This document shows positions 34,621-45,479 of a stretch of 64,000 nt of DNA, in pieces. Under the pieces are notes generated by a model, which was not told where the DNA came from, made no database searches, and was given only the letters and a program-made list of their open reading frames with translations. Origin of the DNA: Laguncularia racemosa. Lineage: Eukaryota > Streptophyta > Magnoliopsida > Myrtales > Combretaceae. The stretch is from NCBI GenBank assembly GCA_037954665.1, contig JBBMOL010000021.1, positions 1,364,001 through 1,428,000 of the forward strand. The letters are read 5' to 3'. Both the position numbers and the translations under genes were made by a program. Numbering within the stretch: position 1 is the stretch's first letter; every line of letters starts with the position of its first letter.

Positions 34621-35892
34621 ACAAGTAGATTGAAAAATATTGTTTCTAGGCCACTCTTCCTCCATTGCCCTTAGGGTTATATAGGATCTCCTAACTACTA
34701 AATTTTCTTTACCATCCCCCATCACAAGCTCCTCCTTGGTGTATTCGGTATCGAAGATAGGTCCTTCATCGCCCACAACTTCAAATGCAAATTCATCATC
34801 CTCCTCCTCTTCATTTTCAACAAAGAGTGTCTTCTTCTCCATCTTCCTACATTCAAACTATCAATGACCAATCTCACCACACTTGAAGCACTTCACTCCA
34901 CTAATGCTAGGGCCACTAGTGCTCGATTTATTAAAACGCCCAGTAGCGCTATTACTTGAAGTTCCACTTCCTGTATAATTCACACCGCTACTACTATTGC
35001 TCATTACACCACTACTAAATGCATGATTCCTAGACCACCTCTGCTATTTCTTAACAATCAACACCCTTTGGTGCACAGCTAATACATTAATAAGGTCAAA
35101 TAAATTGACCGTATCTTGAATCCACACTCTCAAACCCCTAATATATCTAGCAACCAACTAATCATCCATTTCTTGAAGTTCATCCCTAACTATCAATTGG
35201 TAAAATTCAAAAGTGTAATCATCCACTGACTCGGTATCTTGTTTAAGATTTTGCAGCCTCTAATACATAATATGCTGGAAATTATAGGGCAAAAAGATTG
35301 CTCACAGGTGTTTCTTCGTCTTTTCCCAAGATGAGATTTTTTATTTTCCCAGCTTGTTTTGAGTCAATTTTAATTGCTACCACCATGTTGTAGCTCTACC
35401 ACATAATCTGGTAGCTATCAATTGCACCCATTTGTCTTCAAGAACTCCTTTGAAATCCATTATCTCCTCAACTATGGTCAGCTAATCCAAGAATTCCTCT
35501 GGTTATAGGCTTCCATGAAACTCTAGTATCTCCATCCTCATACCTAGTTCCTAATGCCTCTGGTCCTCCTCTACACGTGGCCTACCACGTCTACGCAGTA
35601 CTACATCATATTGCTCATCCTCTTCAATAAAAGAGGAGTCATCCTCTACCACATCAGCATCTAACGTTGGGTTAAGGTTTCTCACACATCTAAGGTTAAT
35701 GTTTTGATTCTGATTACCCATTAACGCACCTATCCTTTCCGCCAATCGATCCACAACCCCATCCAACTGACATTCCAACACTGCATCCAATTGTTTGTCA
35801 ATCATCTGCTTGATTCTTTGATCTAGATCATCGCGATCATACATCTCGTCCATTGTAACACGACATTGATTAGCTTGTCTATAGGGTGCCAT
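34621..35892 (-). pseudogene. G1 gag remains
   Basis: The start is an ATG at 35892 giving MAPYRQANQCRVTMDEMYDR, just after the 5' LTR and PBS. An N-terminal helix-rich part (LDQRIKQMIDKQLDAVLE, RLAERIGALMGNQNQN) is followed by a decayed gag core. A zinc knuckle lies at about 34851-34892 (CFKCGEIGH, then FEC), CX2CX4HX4C in pattern, with two stops inside it. An acidic linker at 34842-34700 leads into protease. Confidence 0.75.
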
Positions 35893-35911
35893 TGTTACTA
35901 AGAGCGATCGT

Positions 35912-35924
35912 AGCTCTAATACCA
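35912..35924 (-). other. G1 primer-binding site (initiator tRNA-Met type)
   Basis: On the minus strand TGGTATTAGAGCT begins two bases after the LTR. It matches the TGGTATCAGAGC site complementary to initiator tRNA-Met with one change. Confidence 0.85.
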
Positions 35925-35926
35925 AC

Positions 35927-36525
35927 TAACGTAGAGTAAATACATGAAATTAATAGGAACTTTATCACAAACCATTGATTCTGTAAATACCCGGTATGTG
36001 ATCTTCAAATATTAATTGATTATATGAATTCCTTGATATTTGGCATCTAAATTCAATATTTCTTTAAATTCTAAAATTTATGAGAAAAATAGAGCAATGA
36101 CGCCACAATATTTCAATAATACTCAATGATAATGTCTACCTAATGCCCTAGGGCATATAAATAACAGTCGGCATGAAGCTGCCAAAAATAGAACAAAAGA
36201 AGTTTCCAAAAATAGAAATGCCTAAAACTTAAAGACACAAAGAAAACTAGAAAACAAATACAACGCCACAAACGACACTTAAAAAAAAGTGTCTATGAAA
36301 AGTTATAGCTAATATAAAAATTTACCAAAAATAGCAAATTTGATTGTTTAAGGGACTAAACAAAGGAATTTGCCATAAAAATGACATAGCTCAGCACCAA
36401 AGGTTCTGACTTCTTCGAGTTAGCTCGTTTCCTTCAAAATAAAGTCTAGAGATCAAGAAATCATAACCGACCCAATTTTGTCCCATTTCGCTATGTACCT
36501 ATTTGCTAATGCCTCTATCTCATCA
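35927..36525 (-). repeat. G1 5' LTR
   Basis: This is the complete 599-base LTR. On the minus strand it starts TGATGAGATAGAGG and ends TACTCTACGTTA. It is clearly more diverged from its partner than the two G2 LTRs are from each other, in keeping with G1 being the older host of G2. The GGAAC target duplication follows at 36526-36530. Confidence 0.9.
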
Positions 36526-36530
36526 GGAAC

Positions 36531-36966
36531 AATATAGTTTGAAAATAGATATTATCTAAAATAATTATTAGTATGAATATGGATTCTATGGTTTGGTCTG
36601 AGGGAGTAGAAGTTCCAAAATATAACTGACCAATTTTTGTACCATCCAATTATAGACACTTCACTTTAATGACTTGATATTTCTATCAAATCATTATTTT
36701 ATGCTCGTTCTGTTATGCTTATTGTTGCGTGTTAATGTGGGCATGATGTGGTAAGACACTTCATGTATGTATGAACTTTAATCATTCATAAATGGACGTA
36801 GCCATTGTTCATATAGAATTTTGTAAATGCCTACAATTTATAATAAAGTTTAACAAACTAATTAAAGTATGTCTAGGATGGCATTAAAGTGAATTGTTAT
36901 ATGAGGAGATTTCATGTTTATCATGAAATGTCATTTTATCAAAGACATACCTAGAGGTGAGGACAA
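36531..36966 (+). repeat. Segmental duplication, copy 2, second piece
   Basis: It matches copy 1 at about 10007-10452 (AATATAGTTTGAAAATAGAT to ACCTAGAGGTGAGGA), continuing the homology cut by G1 at 15901. It contains no gene. From 36967 to 37087 the sequence is unique to copy 2 and forms the left flank of element E. Confidence 0.85.
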
Positions 36967-37087
36967 TTAAACCAACATATGCTTATCATTCTCACAAGAT
37001 TGAGAGATGAGTACCCAAGTCACATGACCAAATTAAGAGATGAGGATACCAAGAGTTTAGCATCATTGATTTCTCTTTCATATAAAT

Positions 37088-37632
37088 TGTAGATTTGTGG
37101 ATTCGAGTGCAAGGGTCATGGGAACACGCTACAAGTGGCCTAATAAGGGAAGTGACATGTATGAGGATAATCAAGATTGAATAAAATGGGAAGGAAAAGT
37201 AGGCGATCCCAAATAAGGCTCAACACTTTGGTAATAGATGTGCGTATGTTGGTAGATTTTGGTTTTGATCTTTGTGAGGAAAATCTGATAGAGTAACCAC
37301 GTTTTTCCAAAAAAGCCCCCTTTTCAATGAGGAGATATGGGGTATTTATAGTATCTAGCCATAAATCTCGTACGTCAAATGGCAATGATGATCAATGGTT
37401 TTAAGCAAATGAGCCCTTATATGGGCTTTATATAGCTTTAGACCCATTAGAGACCTTTTAGTATGTGTGTGAGCCTTATTGAGAAAGGTAACATCAAATG
37501 GGATGACCAAACGGACCCTATTCTAAGCCTACCATGCTAAATCTCTCATGATCATCCCAAAACATGGATTTCACTCTTTGGGCCTTGTCACCTTAGCCTA
37601 AAGAGTTAAATCCATTAAACTAACAGGCCAAA
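37088..37632 (-). repeat. Element E 3' LTR, outer part
   Basis: It aligns with 62326 to about 62878. Landmarks in both are CCAAATAAGGCTCAA, GGGGTATTTATAGTATCTAGCC, TAGTATGTGTGTGAGC and CCCAAAACATGGA. The LTR is interrupted after CCAAA by solo LTR S2 and is completed by 41332-41360. Confidence 0.9.
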
Positions 37633-40600
37633 TGTAAAGCCTTATGGGCCCTTAGGACATATAGTTTCCACCATATGCCACATGGAAACCTAAGGATAAC
37701 CCCTCTATTATCTAAAAATTTACCCTATAACATATAAGGCATACTCACATCCAAAATTCCCTAATCAAGGTTTAACATTTTTTAAGAAATACAGAGATAT
37801 ATACATAATAATTCAAAGTAGTATCATTTTATATAGTCCACAGGTGCATGATTATAAGTTCAAGGATTAACAGTCCTAGTACATATTAGTCTACGCTACG
37901 TATATGAAATTAAAATAAGAGCTTAAACTAAACACATATATAAGTGATCTCTCCACTCCAGTCCTTCATGGTTCCCTTGCATCCCAAACTAACCTCTAGC
38001 ATCTATCTATTAGGCTCTATCTAGATGGGTGCCTACAATAAGGGAAGTTTGTGAGGGAATAATCTATAAAGCTTAGTGAGCTAGATCCTCTTACCAAACC
38101 AACAAGCAAATAGTAAGCAAGTTATTTAATCACACATATGCCATGCATGAGCAATCACATGAATGCAAAAATATATATAGTTAACCGGACACCACATATA
38201 GTACGGATTTAACGCCCTCCATTGCCAAGGATTGGGAAATCACAAACTACATGCCGACTCCAAGCTCTAGTGACCCCGGGCTGTCTTTTGAGATAATTCA
38301 TAAAGTCTATATATATTTTTGTAATATACTTCAATAGATATGTACTAAGCCCTTCATGGGGTATAGATTGTGAATGGCTTGCAAGTTAAACACCCCTAAG
38401 CAATGAATCCCTCACATTAGGAAATCCTAGGTCTCAATCAAAGGGCGGCATTTCCCAAGTTCTACTTAGTTCCCAAAGGTCGAGACAAGGTGTGCCCATG
38501 GAGTGTGGCCTCCATGGGGCTTTTCCATACCACCGCACGATGCCAACAACCTTCTTACATGCAACTATCATGATGCATAATTCATTTTATTTATAGCTAA
38601 ATAATCTTAAGTCAAGTTATTAGGCTTCACAATAAATCTATACAGACACTCGCAATTTCTATAGTCTAAATGCAGAGAGAAGCAATTATCAATTAGCTGG
38701 GTACAATTATAATAAATTTGCACTCAATCATGGCATTTAAGCACATACAGTACCTAAAATTACCCCCGCATGCAATTCCAATTCATATGTTTAATATTTA
38801 TACACATGCAAGTGCATTAACTACAAACACAAGTAAGAAACAGTAATCATCGGATTTTCACTCACCCGGCCATATGGTCTCTAGTCATAGTAGTCAGGCA
38901 GTAGATCATCCTCGAATAACACATCACCTGACAAGACAAAATATTCTTATAAGTTTAGGTCAAAAACTAGCCTACATTAGTTTTGTTAATTTTAGTAGTG
39001 TCTAGGTTTTGGAAGGTCTTAGTATTTTCTTCATAAATTTTTTTTCATTTTAAATCCTTTTTTTGCATATTTATAGCTATTTTAAAGGGCTTTGAATGTT
39101 CTTTCTATTTCCGAAGTTGTTTTGATTGTTTGGACTTCAGAGCATGGTGCTAGGGACCGAACAGATCGGGTGTGTCTAGTATATGTTTAGTTTAAGGCTT
39201 CTTTTTGTCTAAATTGTTCCACTAACCTAAAGGGATTAATTCTAACCCTTTGGAACATGCTTGGGACTTCCAATTGGCGCATTTATCTTCTGTTTCTTTC
39301 TAGAAATTCCAGAATTTAGTGTAAAGATTTTGTGCGTCTTTTTCAATGCTTCAACCATACCTTTCTTGCTTAGTTGGTGCTAGTTTTGTGTTTTCCCTTT
39401 AAGATCTTTAATTTTTATAATTTTCCTAATGATCTCTTTCCATTTTTAGGTGCTGGAAATAAAGAAATTTCCAGATCTTATTGACTTGGTCACAACTTGG
39501 AAATTCTTGGTTACACCTTGCTCATCTTTCCGATTTTTCTACACCTAAATGGTTCATTTAGTCATCCAAATTTCCACCACTGAAAAGTGTATGAATTAAA
39601 TCAAAACATGTACTCAAGTAGCCCTCTAATCTTGACGTCCATAAGAACAAAATTTGTCCAAATTCTGATCTTAATTGATCTTCCTAAAAGCTTCAACATA
39701 CAAGGCTCAAGAAAAGGCAAAGCTTCACGATTTTACATCAAAAGAAAGGGGATTACATTTCCAATCTTTTCCTAAGATAAATATACTTCAATACACATGG
39801 AAAGTTAAAAAAACTAGAGAAATATAACCCTATTCTAAGCTGTGGAATCAAGATATTACAAAAAAAAAAAAGAAAGAATAATAATATGAACAAGGAAGTG
39901 TAAAGTTCGTACACGTTGCAGCTTGGGGTGCTGGGATCCACCTCCTTTTACTTCCTCTTGGGGTAGCTTTAAGCTTTGATTTTTCTTTAGATCCTTAGCT
40001 CCCCTAATAGCCTCTTGAGTGGTGTTGATGATACCAAAAATTGGGCTTGAATGGAGGTGCTTAAAGGCATGGTCAGATGGTTGAACTTGGAGGTGCACAA
40101 CAGGGGAAAACAGGGGACAGCTTGGGGAACTCCTTTTTTATCCGATTTTTGGTTGAATTTTTGTGAGTATTTGAAGAGTAATTACGAATATTTTCCTTGT
40201 AATAATGTCCTAGAATGATGGGGGTTTTATGTGGAGATCAGAAGGTCGTGAAATTCAAACTAAAAGCTTGGAAGAAGAAGAGGGCTGATAGTAGTTGCTA
40301 CCGGTGTGTTTGATCAATTTTTGGAAGGTTGTTCTTAGGAGTTCTTTGGAAAATTTTTGAGAGATTTTGGTGTGGAGTTTTTCCATAAGAAAGATTGATT
40401 TCATATGGGGAAAATGGGGAGTGAAAGATCAGAGGTTTGGGTAGCAAGCTTGAGGGGAATGTCCATTGGTCTTCGGCTTTGGTTAATTGGGTAATAACTT
40501 TGTCCAATGGGTAAAGGGTCTTGTCTTAGGGGGACATACTTGCAAACTAGGGGAGATTATCTTCAAATTTGTCCCTCTTGGTTGCCATTTAGTTTGCTTC

Positions 40601-41326
40601 TAGTTACCCTTACATTTAGTTAGATTAATCCTATTACTTTTCCTAATTATTACTTGGTTGCAATTGGCTGGTTAGGAGTTCACGTAGAAGGGCTAGTTTA
40701 GGGCTTGTCTTGGGCTAGTTAATTGCTTTTTTTCTTGTGGTTAAATGGGCTTTAATTAAGGCTTTTATGGGAGAAATTCTATATCAATTTTGGGCTTAGG
40801 ATCAAGTCATTGGATGGTTCAAATAGAGCCTTGTTTCCTTCCCTTGTCATGCCACTTATAGGAATTATTAGGGGTTATATGTTCTCAATTTTTGTTTTGC
40901 CCAATTTGATTGTTTTGTAGAGTTGGATTTAATTAAATTTTGGGGTTTCTTTAAACTAATTATAGGGTAGTTTGTCGTTGTTTAAGTTTTGGTTTCATTG
41001 AGATCGAATCTTGAGTTTTTTCGAGCTCGACATTAGTTTTTCTTAAGTCGAAAGGAAATCTTAATGTCAACAGTTGGTTCTATGATTTTGGGAATTGAAT
41101 TTAGGCTCTTCAAACATCCAAATTCAAGTTTAGCTTTCCTAAGGTGATGTTCTGTCATCGAGGTTTGGTTAGGTTTTGAATTCCTTGGATTTAAATATGC
41201 TAGTTGGTTTGCATATCACAAGGCAAATCCAATTTCACATTTAGGCTTTCGTATTCGTTTTCCAAAGTATTTCTTGAGATTTGTTCTTCACATTAATTCT
41301 TAAATTGAAATTTTTTGGGATTTACA
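37633..41326. mobile_element. Solo LTR S2, 3694 bases, with CCAAA target duplication
   Basis: The ends form a perfect 6-base inverted repeat, TGTAAA...TTTACA, flanked by CCAAA at 37628-37632 and 41327-41331. Removing it restores continuity of E's LTR with the other copy (AGGCC, then AAAAGCCCATGAATTAGATT). No coding domain, PBS or second LTR is found. Its length and style (a CTTAGTGAGCTAGATCCTC motif near 38075) resemble the long LTRs of Tekay/Del or Tat-type gypsy elements. Short open frames on either strand have no family likeness. Confidence 0.85.
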
Positions 41327-41331
41327 CCAAA

Positions 41332-41360
41332 AGCCCATGAATTAGATTTAGTTATCTACA
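41332..41360 (-). repeat. Element E 3' LTR, inner part
   Basis: These 29 bases (AGCCCATGAATTAGATTTAG to TCTACA) match 62884-62912 and complete the split LTR. They give E its TCTACA end. Confidence 0.85.
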
Positions 41361-41376
41361 TTTTGCCTCCTAACCA
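41361..41376 (-). other. Element E polypurine tract
   Basis: On the minus strand the purine-rich GGTTAGGAGGCAAAA lies directly before the 3' LTR. This supports both the LTR edge and the minus orientation of E. Confidence 0.6.
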
Positions 41377-43206
41377 AAGTCTTTTGAACGAGGTCAAATA
41401 GGTTTGGGCATTAGATAAGCCTTCATAATGGTTATAAAATTACTTAACGCATGTGCCCTTGTGGAATAGCTACACTACTACTGTATACACTTACATAGTA
41501 TAGAAGCCTAATGCCAACGCTTGTGAAGTAATTTAAGTTTTCTTAGTGCGCAAATATGCAACACCATTTTATCGCACGCATCGGTTTGGCTAACTAAGAT
41601 AGCATGATCCCTAGATACCATAGAGCATAGAGTGGGCATTTCAATGATAGTCATTTTTTTTTACAATCAATAAATTTGACCTGAAGTGATTTGCTTTCTA
41701 TTTTGGATTTGTGTAGACATTTCTTTCACCTAAATTATTCATCATTGACCTTGAATGGTAAAATAGAGTACTGTTATATTCAAGTTCTCAAAGCGAAGTC
41801 AATGATAGAGGTCCACAAAAGCTTGCCTTCTTTGCTCTTCCAATGATGGTGAAAAGTTCTTTGTACTTGATTTTTTTTTTTAATCCAATTTTCGTTGCTT
41901 CTTTTCTTTTAATAGTATGTCTTTCTTCTTACCTCAATTTAAAAATGACAGTTTGAAGATCACAATCAAGTAGTGAAGACTAATCAACGAATGTTCTGCA
42001 TATACAAAATTTTCAATATCTAGATCTAACCATCATTATAAGGGTATCTACAATTTTTCTATCACTAGTGCACATAGCCGGCTTGAGACAAATAATACCT
42101 ATATAAGTACCTATCTAAAAAAAGATTACATTAAACAACTGCAACTCCTTTTCCCCAAGAATCATGAAAAAGATGAATTTAAGACCAATATCATTTGCTT
42201 GGGGGATCCATAGCTCCTTGCACTCGACGTTAGAGATTTGAGAATGGAACTACCAAAGTTGCAAAAGAATTTATTTTGCTATTTGCTATTGAGCAAGATC
42301 ATTCTAGGGACTCACAAGCATCTAAAATTATTGCAATGAATGCCAATACAAAGAGCACAAAAGGTGCAACGCCTATCAATGCCGTTGTAGGAGTTTAAGG
42401 AAAGCTAGTACCTATACCTCGAATGGAAATCATATAGGTAATGAGAGACACTCAGAGTTGTATTCAAATCTTTGAAGAATTTCTGACATAAATAATGTTA
42501 AGTGAATTTTTTTTTTTTTAATCTCCATGTTTTGCAGCATTTATTGCGAATGTTTATTGAAAAAAAAAACTATATATGTTTTATAATTTAGATTCATATA
42601 ATTTCAGCCAGCTGTAAGATTGCTCCACTTGACTTGAAGTCAATGTTTAAAATAAAGATTTGAGTAACTCCTTGACTCATGATCTGTTAAGAAAGACGTA
42701 AGTCCCTCCCTCTTTTTCGTGTCACCGTTTCAATTCATTCAATCTATTCAACCGTTCATTCACTTACTCTCTTTCTCTTCTGCACCTTCTCCGATTCTTC
42801 TTTTTTTTTTTTGCGAAAGTTCCCTCAACTTTCGGATCAGCACATTTTGGGGGTTACATTGTCCATTTTCCGTTCCTATTACTAGTGGTGTTCACGCATC
42901 CGACTTTCGGATCAATATATATATCCTATTCCTATCAAGAGACACACGCCTTTGTTCCATCGTCGAGCATGTTGACGGACGATATTAGCTACTGCCCCTA
43001 GGCCAATTCTGGGCAAATTTCCTCATTCCCACATCTCTCGGCCTAAACGCTGCATCAACCAGGTGTTGAAATAGATGCATTTATCCTTAGGGGAATACAC
43101 GATCGGGTTTGGCTACGATTTTTTCTTTTTCAGAGTAATTTTTTTTTATCTTCCCGTGGGAGGAAAAACTACCAGAAGTTATTACAATAAATAACAGATA
43201 CCTGCG
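41377..43206. other. Element E 3' non-coding part, no gene identified
   Basis: AT-rich sequence without recognisable RT, RNase H or integrase on either strand. From about 42700 the composition changes to CT-rich, resembling a plant 5' leader (TCTCTTTCTCTTCTGCACC). This may mark the left edge of the host-gene fragment cluster. A 12-T run lies at about 42802. Confidence 0.5.
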
Positions 43207-43490
43207 CCTTGTCAAATTTTCGTTTTTTTTTTTTTTAAATGTGCCATCAATATCTCCTGGCCCGATTAACTGCCAAAGAGTCCTCTGATTTAAAGCATAG
43301 ACGATGAATTGCTCATCAAAGCCATTTTCTTGTTCTATAGAAACTGGAGGAACAGTGCTTTTACTAGTCAAATCAAATGAATTTAAGATATATTCATAAC
43401 CATAATGCAGCAAGCATGAGCGGACAATTCCATAACTGAGGTTTGGCCACATGGACATTTTCTCTATCAACTCTATCTTTGATGGAAGCA
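43207..43490 (-). pseudogene. RanBPM-like (LisH/CTLH) gene fragment
   Basis: The minus-strand translation contains LSYGIVRSCLLHYGYEYILN, then SFDLTSKSTVPPVSIEQENG and YALNQRTLWQLIGPGDID. This is the LisH-CTLH junction of plant Ran-binding protein M homologues, subunits of the CTLH E3 ligase complex. About 80 residues are present. After GDIDGTF it runs into a 14-A tract and unrelated sequence, so it is a truncated piece with no SPRY domain. It belongs to the cluster of captured host-gene pieces. Confidence 0.7.
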
Positions 43491-44034
43491 TGGAATGACT
43501 GCAATAGTCGCATCAAGTCATGTAGCTTGTGTTCGTTCTTCTTTGCAGGACATTCTTGCTCACGTAACGATATAGGATGACTGTACTAGTTGAATTGAAC
43601 CATGCAATTTGAGTTCGTTCTTCATCCCAGGACATTTCAGCTTCCTAAAGATTGTTGCTAGTTGATTGGATTTCCTATTCTCACGCACAGATGTATTTTT
43701 TTATTTAGGAAAAAGTCAGGCCTCCCTCGTTGGTACCACATGTGTGTTTGATTGGCTGCATTTTTATGAGGAAATCTTGTGTTTGTATATTGGAGGTTGT
43801 TTTAATTCGGTCCCCTTTGATCCCCGTAACATGGGGTGAGTGATTTGCAAGGAAATAGAAAATATAAAAAAATTTTGGAACATTGGTTAGTAATTTTAGT
43901 AGATTGTAGGAATCAACACGTACTCATGTTACTTTCATCGTCAAAGCACATGGGCAGATCAAGAATTTCACAACGTTGGTCTTTTTAGTACAAATAGGAT
44001 CATTTAAGATGCGAAACTTGGAAGGAATGAAGTA
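43491..44034. other. Spacer between RanBPM and TRA1 fragments
   Basis: No family is recognised here. The region holds a degenerate pair of about 84 bases (TGTTCGTTCTTCTTTGCAGGACATT near 43530, and a relative ending TTCTTCATCCCAGGACATTT near 43620). The rest is unassigned and may be a further diverged host-gene piece. Confidence 0.4.
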
Positions 44035-44473
44035 AAAGGTGTCCCTCTACCAGACGTTTTGGATCAGCCCTAGCAGAGCTGGTGCTAAATCCATCATTGT
44101 TTTGGCTAGGGACATCATTATCAGCCATTGCCTTCTCATTTTGCCTTTGCCTCTACCAACCAACTACCAACCCTGCAAGCTCAATTGCAAGTCACCTGTT
44201 TTCTGCAATTGTATTATATGGCAATCCAAGACGGCTAAGAGAGTTTACCATCTGAGGCACAACTTGTGCTCTAAAGCTATAGAAAAGATCCGAATGGCGA
44301 ACACTGAGTTGGAATATATGAATTAAGTTAGGAATTGAATGGCCTTCCTCAACCAGAATTTTCTTCATGTATCTTATCCAAATCGGCATGCGAGTATCCC
44401 CATTAAGAGGTAACCGCCGTGGTAACGGAGGCATCAGCATGTCAAGTGCCTGCTTGACCAGCAAGGCCACCAT
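44035..44473 (-). pseudogene. TRA1/TRRAP-like gene fragment
   Basis: The minus-strand translation reads VKQALDMLMPPLPRRLPLNG, DTRMPIWIRYMKKILVEEGH, SIPNLIHIFQLSVRHSDLFY and VPQMVNSLSRLGLPYNTIAE. It continues with IELAGLVVGW and, after a frame change, NDVPSQNNDGFSTSSARADP. This matches the HEAT-repeat part of plant TRA1, the very large PI3K-like scaffold of the SAGA and NuA4 acetyltransferase complexes. The piece is about 145 codons of a protein close to 3900 residues, has a stop just after the AENR block, and shows no intron. It joins the VIRILIZER piece directly at about 44474. Confidence 0.75.
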
Positions 44474-44985
44474 TGCTTAATCAGCGAACTTCTTCTATTC
44501 CTCAGAACCAACAGTTTCAAACGACAAAGTCCCCACAGCCAACATTCTGAGTTTACTCAGTATAAGCATTCTTTTCTTCCAAAACCAGATACCCTCCTCA
44601 AGGAACAAACCAATCAACAAGCAAAATGAACTGCATGTCTCTTTTAGACCCAAGGCCAGCTGTGATGTGGCTTTGGTAGTATTGTGTCTAGAAGCTCAGA
44701 AATATATACAGTCGGATACACAAGCAAGGCCACCATTGCTTAATCAACGAACTTCTTCTATTCCTCAGAACCAACAGTTTCAAACGACAAAGTCCCCACA
44801 GCCAACATTCTGAGTTTATGCAGTATAAGCATTCTTTTCTTCCAAAACCAGACACCCTCCTCAAGGAACAAACCAATCAACAAGCAAAATGAACTGCATG
44901 TCTCTTTTAGACCCAAGGCCAGCTGTGATGTGGCTTTGGTAGTATTGTGTCTAGAAGCTCAGAAATATATACAGTCGGATACACA
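44460..44985. repeat. 263-base tandem duplication spanning VIRILIZER piece and LTR edge
   Basis: Units 44460-44722 and 44723-44985 both start AGCAAGGCCACCATTGCTTA. Each contains the VIRILIZER fragment followed by the first 40 or so bases of copia element C1 (TATTGTGTCTAGAAGC). Because LTR sequence is inside the unit, the duplication happened after C1 inserted. Confidence 0.9.
44477..44936 (-). pseudogene. VIRILIZER-like gene fragment, 3' part (present twice)
   Basis: Read down from 44936: ATSQLALGLKETCSSFCLL, GLFLEEGVWFWKKRM and LRMLAVGT. This is the segment of plant VIRILIZER, the large scaffold of the m6A RNA methyltransferase complex, that normally reads LALGPKETCSLL...LFPEEG. It directly continues the piece at 56199-56300 on the other side of G3, so G3 inserted into it. 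A stop follows after about 65 residues. The 263-base tandem duplication makes a second copy at 44477-44682. Confidence 0.75.
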
Positions 44986-45449
44986 GCCAGAAGCAACGGC
45001 CGTGTATTGTGTCAGGTAGCTTCTAGAAACATACACGGCCAGAAGGCACGGCCGTGTGTTGTGTCAGGAAGCTCCCAGAAACATACGCGGCCTGATACAC
45101 GGCCAGAAGGCACAGCCGTGTGTTGTGTCAGGTAGCTCCTAGAAACATACACAGCCTCATATACGCCTAAAAGGCACGGCCGTGTTACATGGCCGTAAAT
45201 ATTGAGATATTTGTTCTATGATTTATTTTGTAAATATGGCATGTATATTTTGTATTTTATTTTTTTGTAGAGGAAGATTTGTTTTCCTATTTTGTAGGAT
45301 TTGGTTTTGTTTTCCTAGTTTGTAAGATTTAGTTGCTTGGAAAAAGATATGGAAAGATATCCCCCTGATGTATATATTTAAACATGAGTTATGGAAAAGA
45401 TTAAGGAGAGAAAAAGAGTCTTCTGATTCCATTGTTGATTATTTTTTCA
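44943..45449 (+). repeat. C1 5' LTR with four GC-rich internal repeats
   Basis: The U3 part has four imperfect repeats of 52-64 bases, starting TGTGTC at 44946, 45008, 45060 and 45124. Each contains CACGGCC...GGCCGTG inverted pairs. The LTR ends GATTATTTTTTCA at the PBS. The first repeat unit coincides with the LTR end itself. Confidence 0.9.
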
Positions 45450-45462
45450 TGGTATCAGAGCC
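45450..45462 (+). other. C1 primer-binding site (initiator tRNA-Met)
   Basis: TGGTATCAGAGCC begins directly at the LTR end and matches the standard copia site complementary to initiator tRNA-Met. Confidence 0.95.
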
Positions 45463-45479
45463 ATTGTAAACACAAAACA

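Larger units (their letters stand above)
15902..36525 (-). mobile_element. Gypsy LTR retrotransposon G1, interrupted by G2
   Basis: Bases 15897-15901 and 36526-36530 are both GGAAC, the target duplication. The LTRs are 35927-36525 (5', minus orientation) and 15902-16484 plus 31462-31502 (3', split). Removing G2 and its target duplication leaves about 5.65 kb. The order on the minus strand is gag, protease, RT, RNase H, integrase, which is the Ty3/gypsy order. A primer-binding site matching initiator tRNA-Met follows the 5' LTR. The whole pol is broken by many stops. On the plus strand the LTR starts TA rather than TG at its left edge in both copies, so that end is non-canonical. Confidence 0.9.

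Noticed and set aside
44688..44876. Cys/Trp-rich minus-strand open frame
   Set aside because: It is the VIRILIZER fragment read in the wrong frame. The right frame gives the family motif LALGLKETCS.
44946..45180. CRISPR-like regular short repeats in the C1 LTR
   Set aside because: Repeats are imperfect, of variable spacing, present in both LTRs, and in a plant nuclear context. They are LTR U3 repeats.
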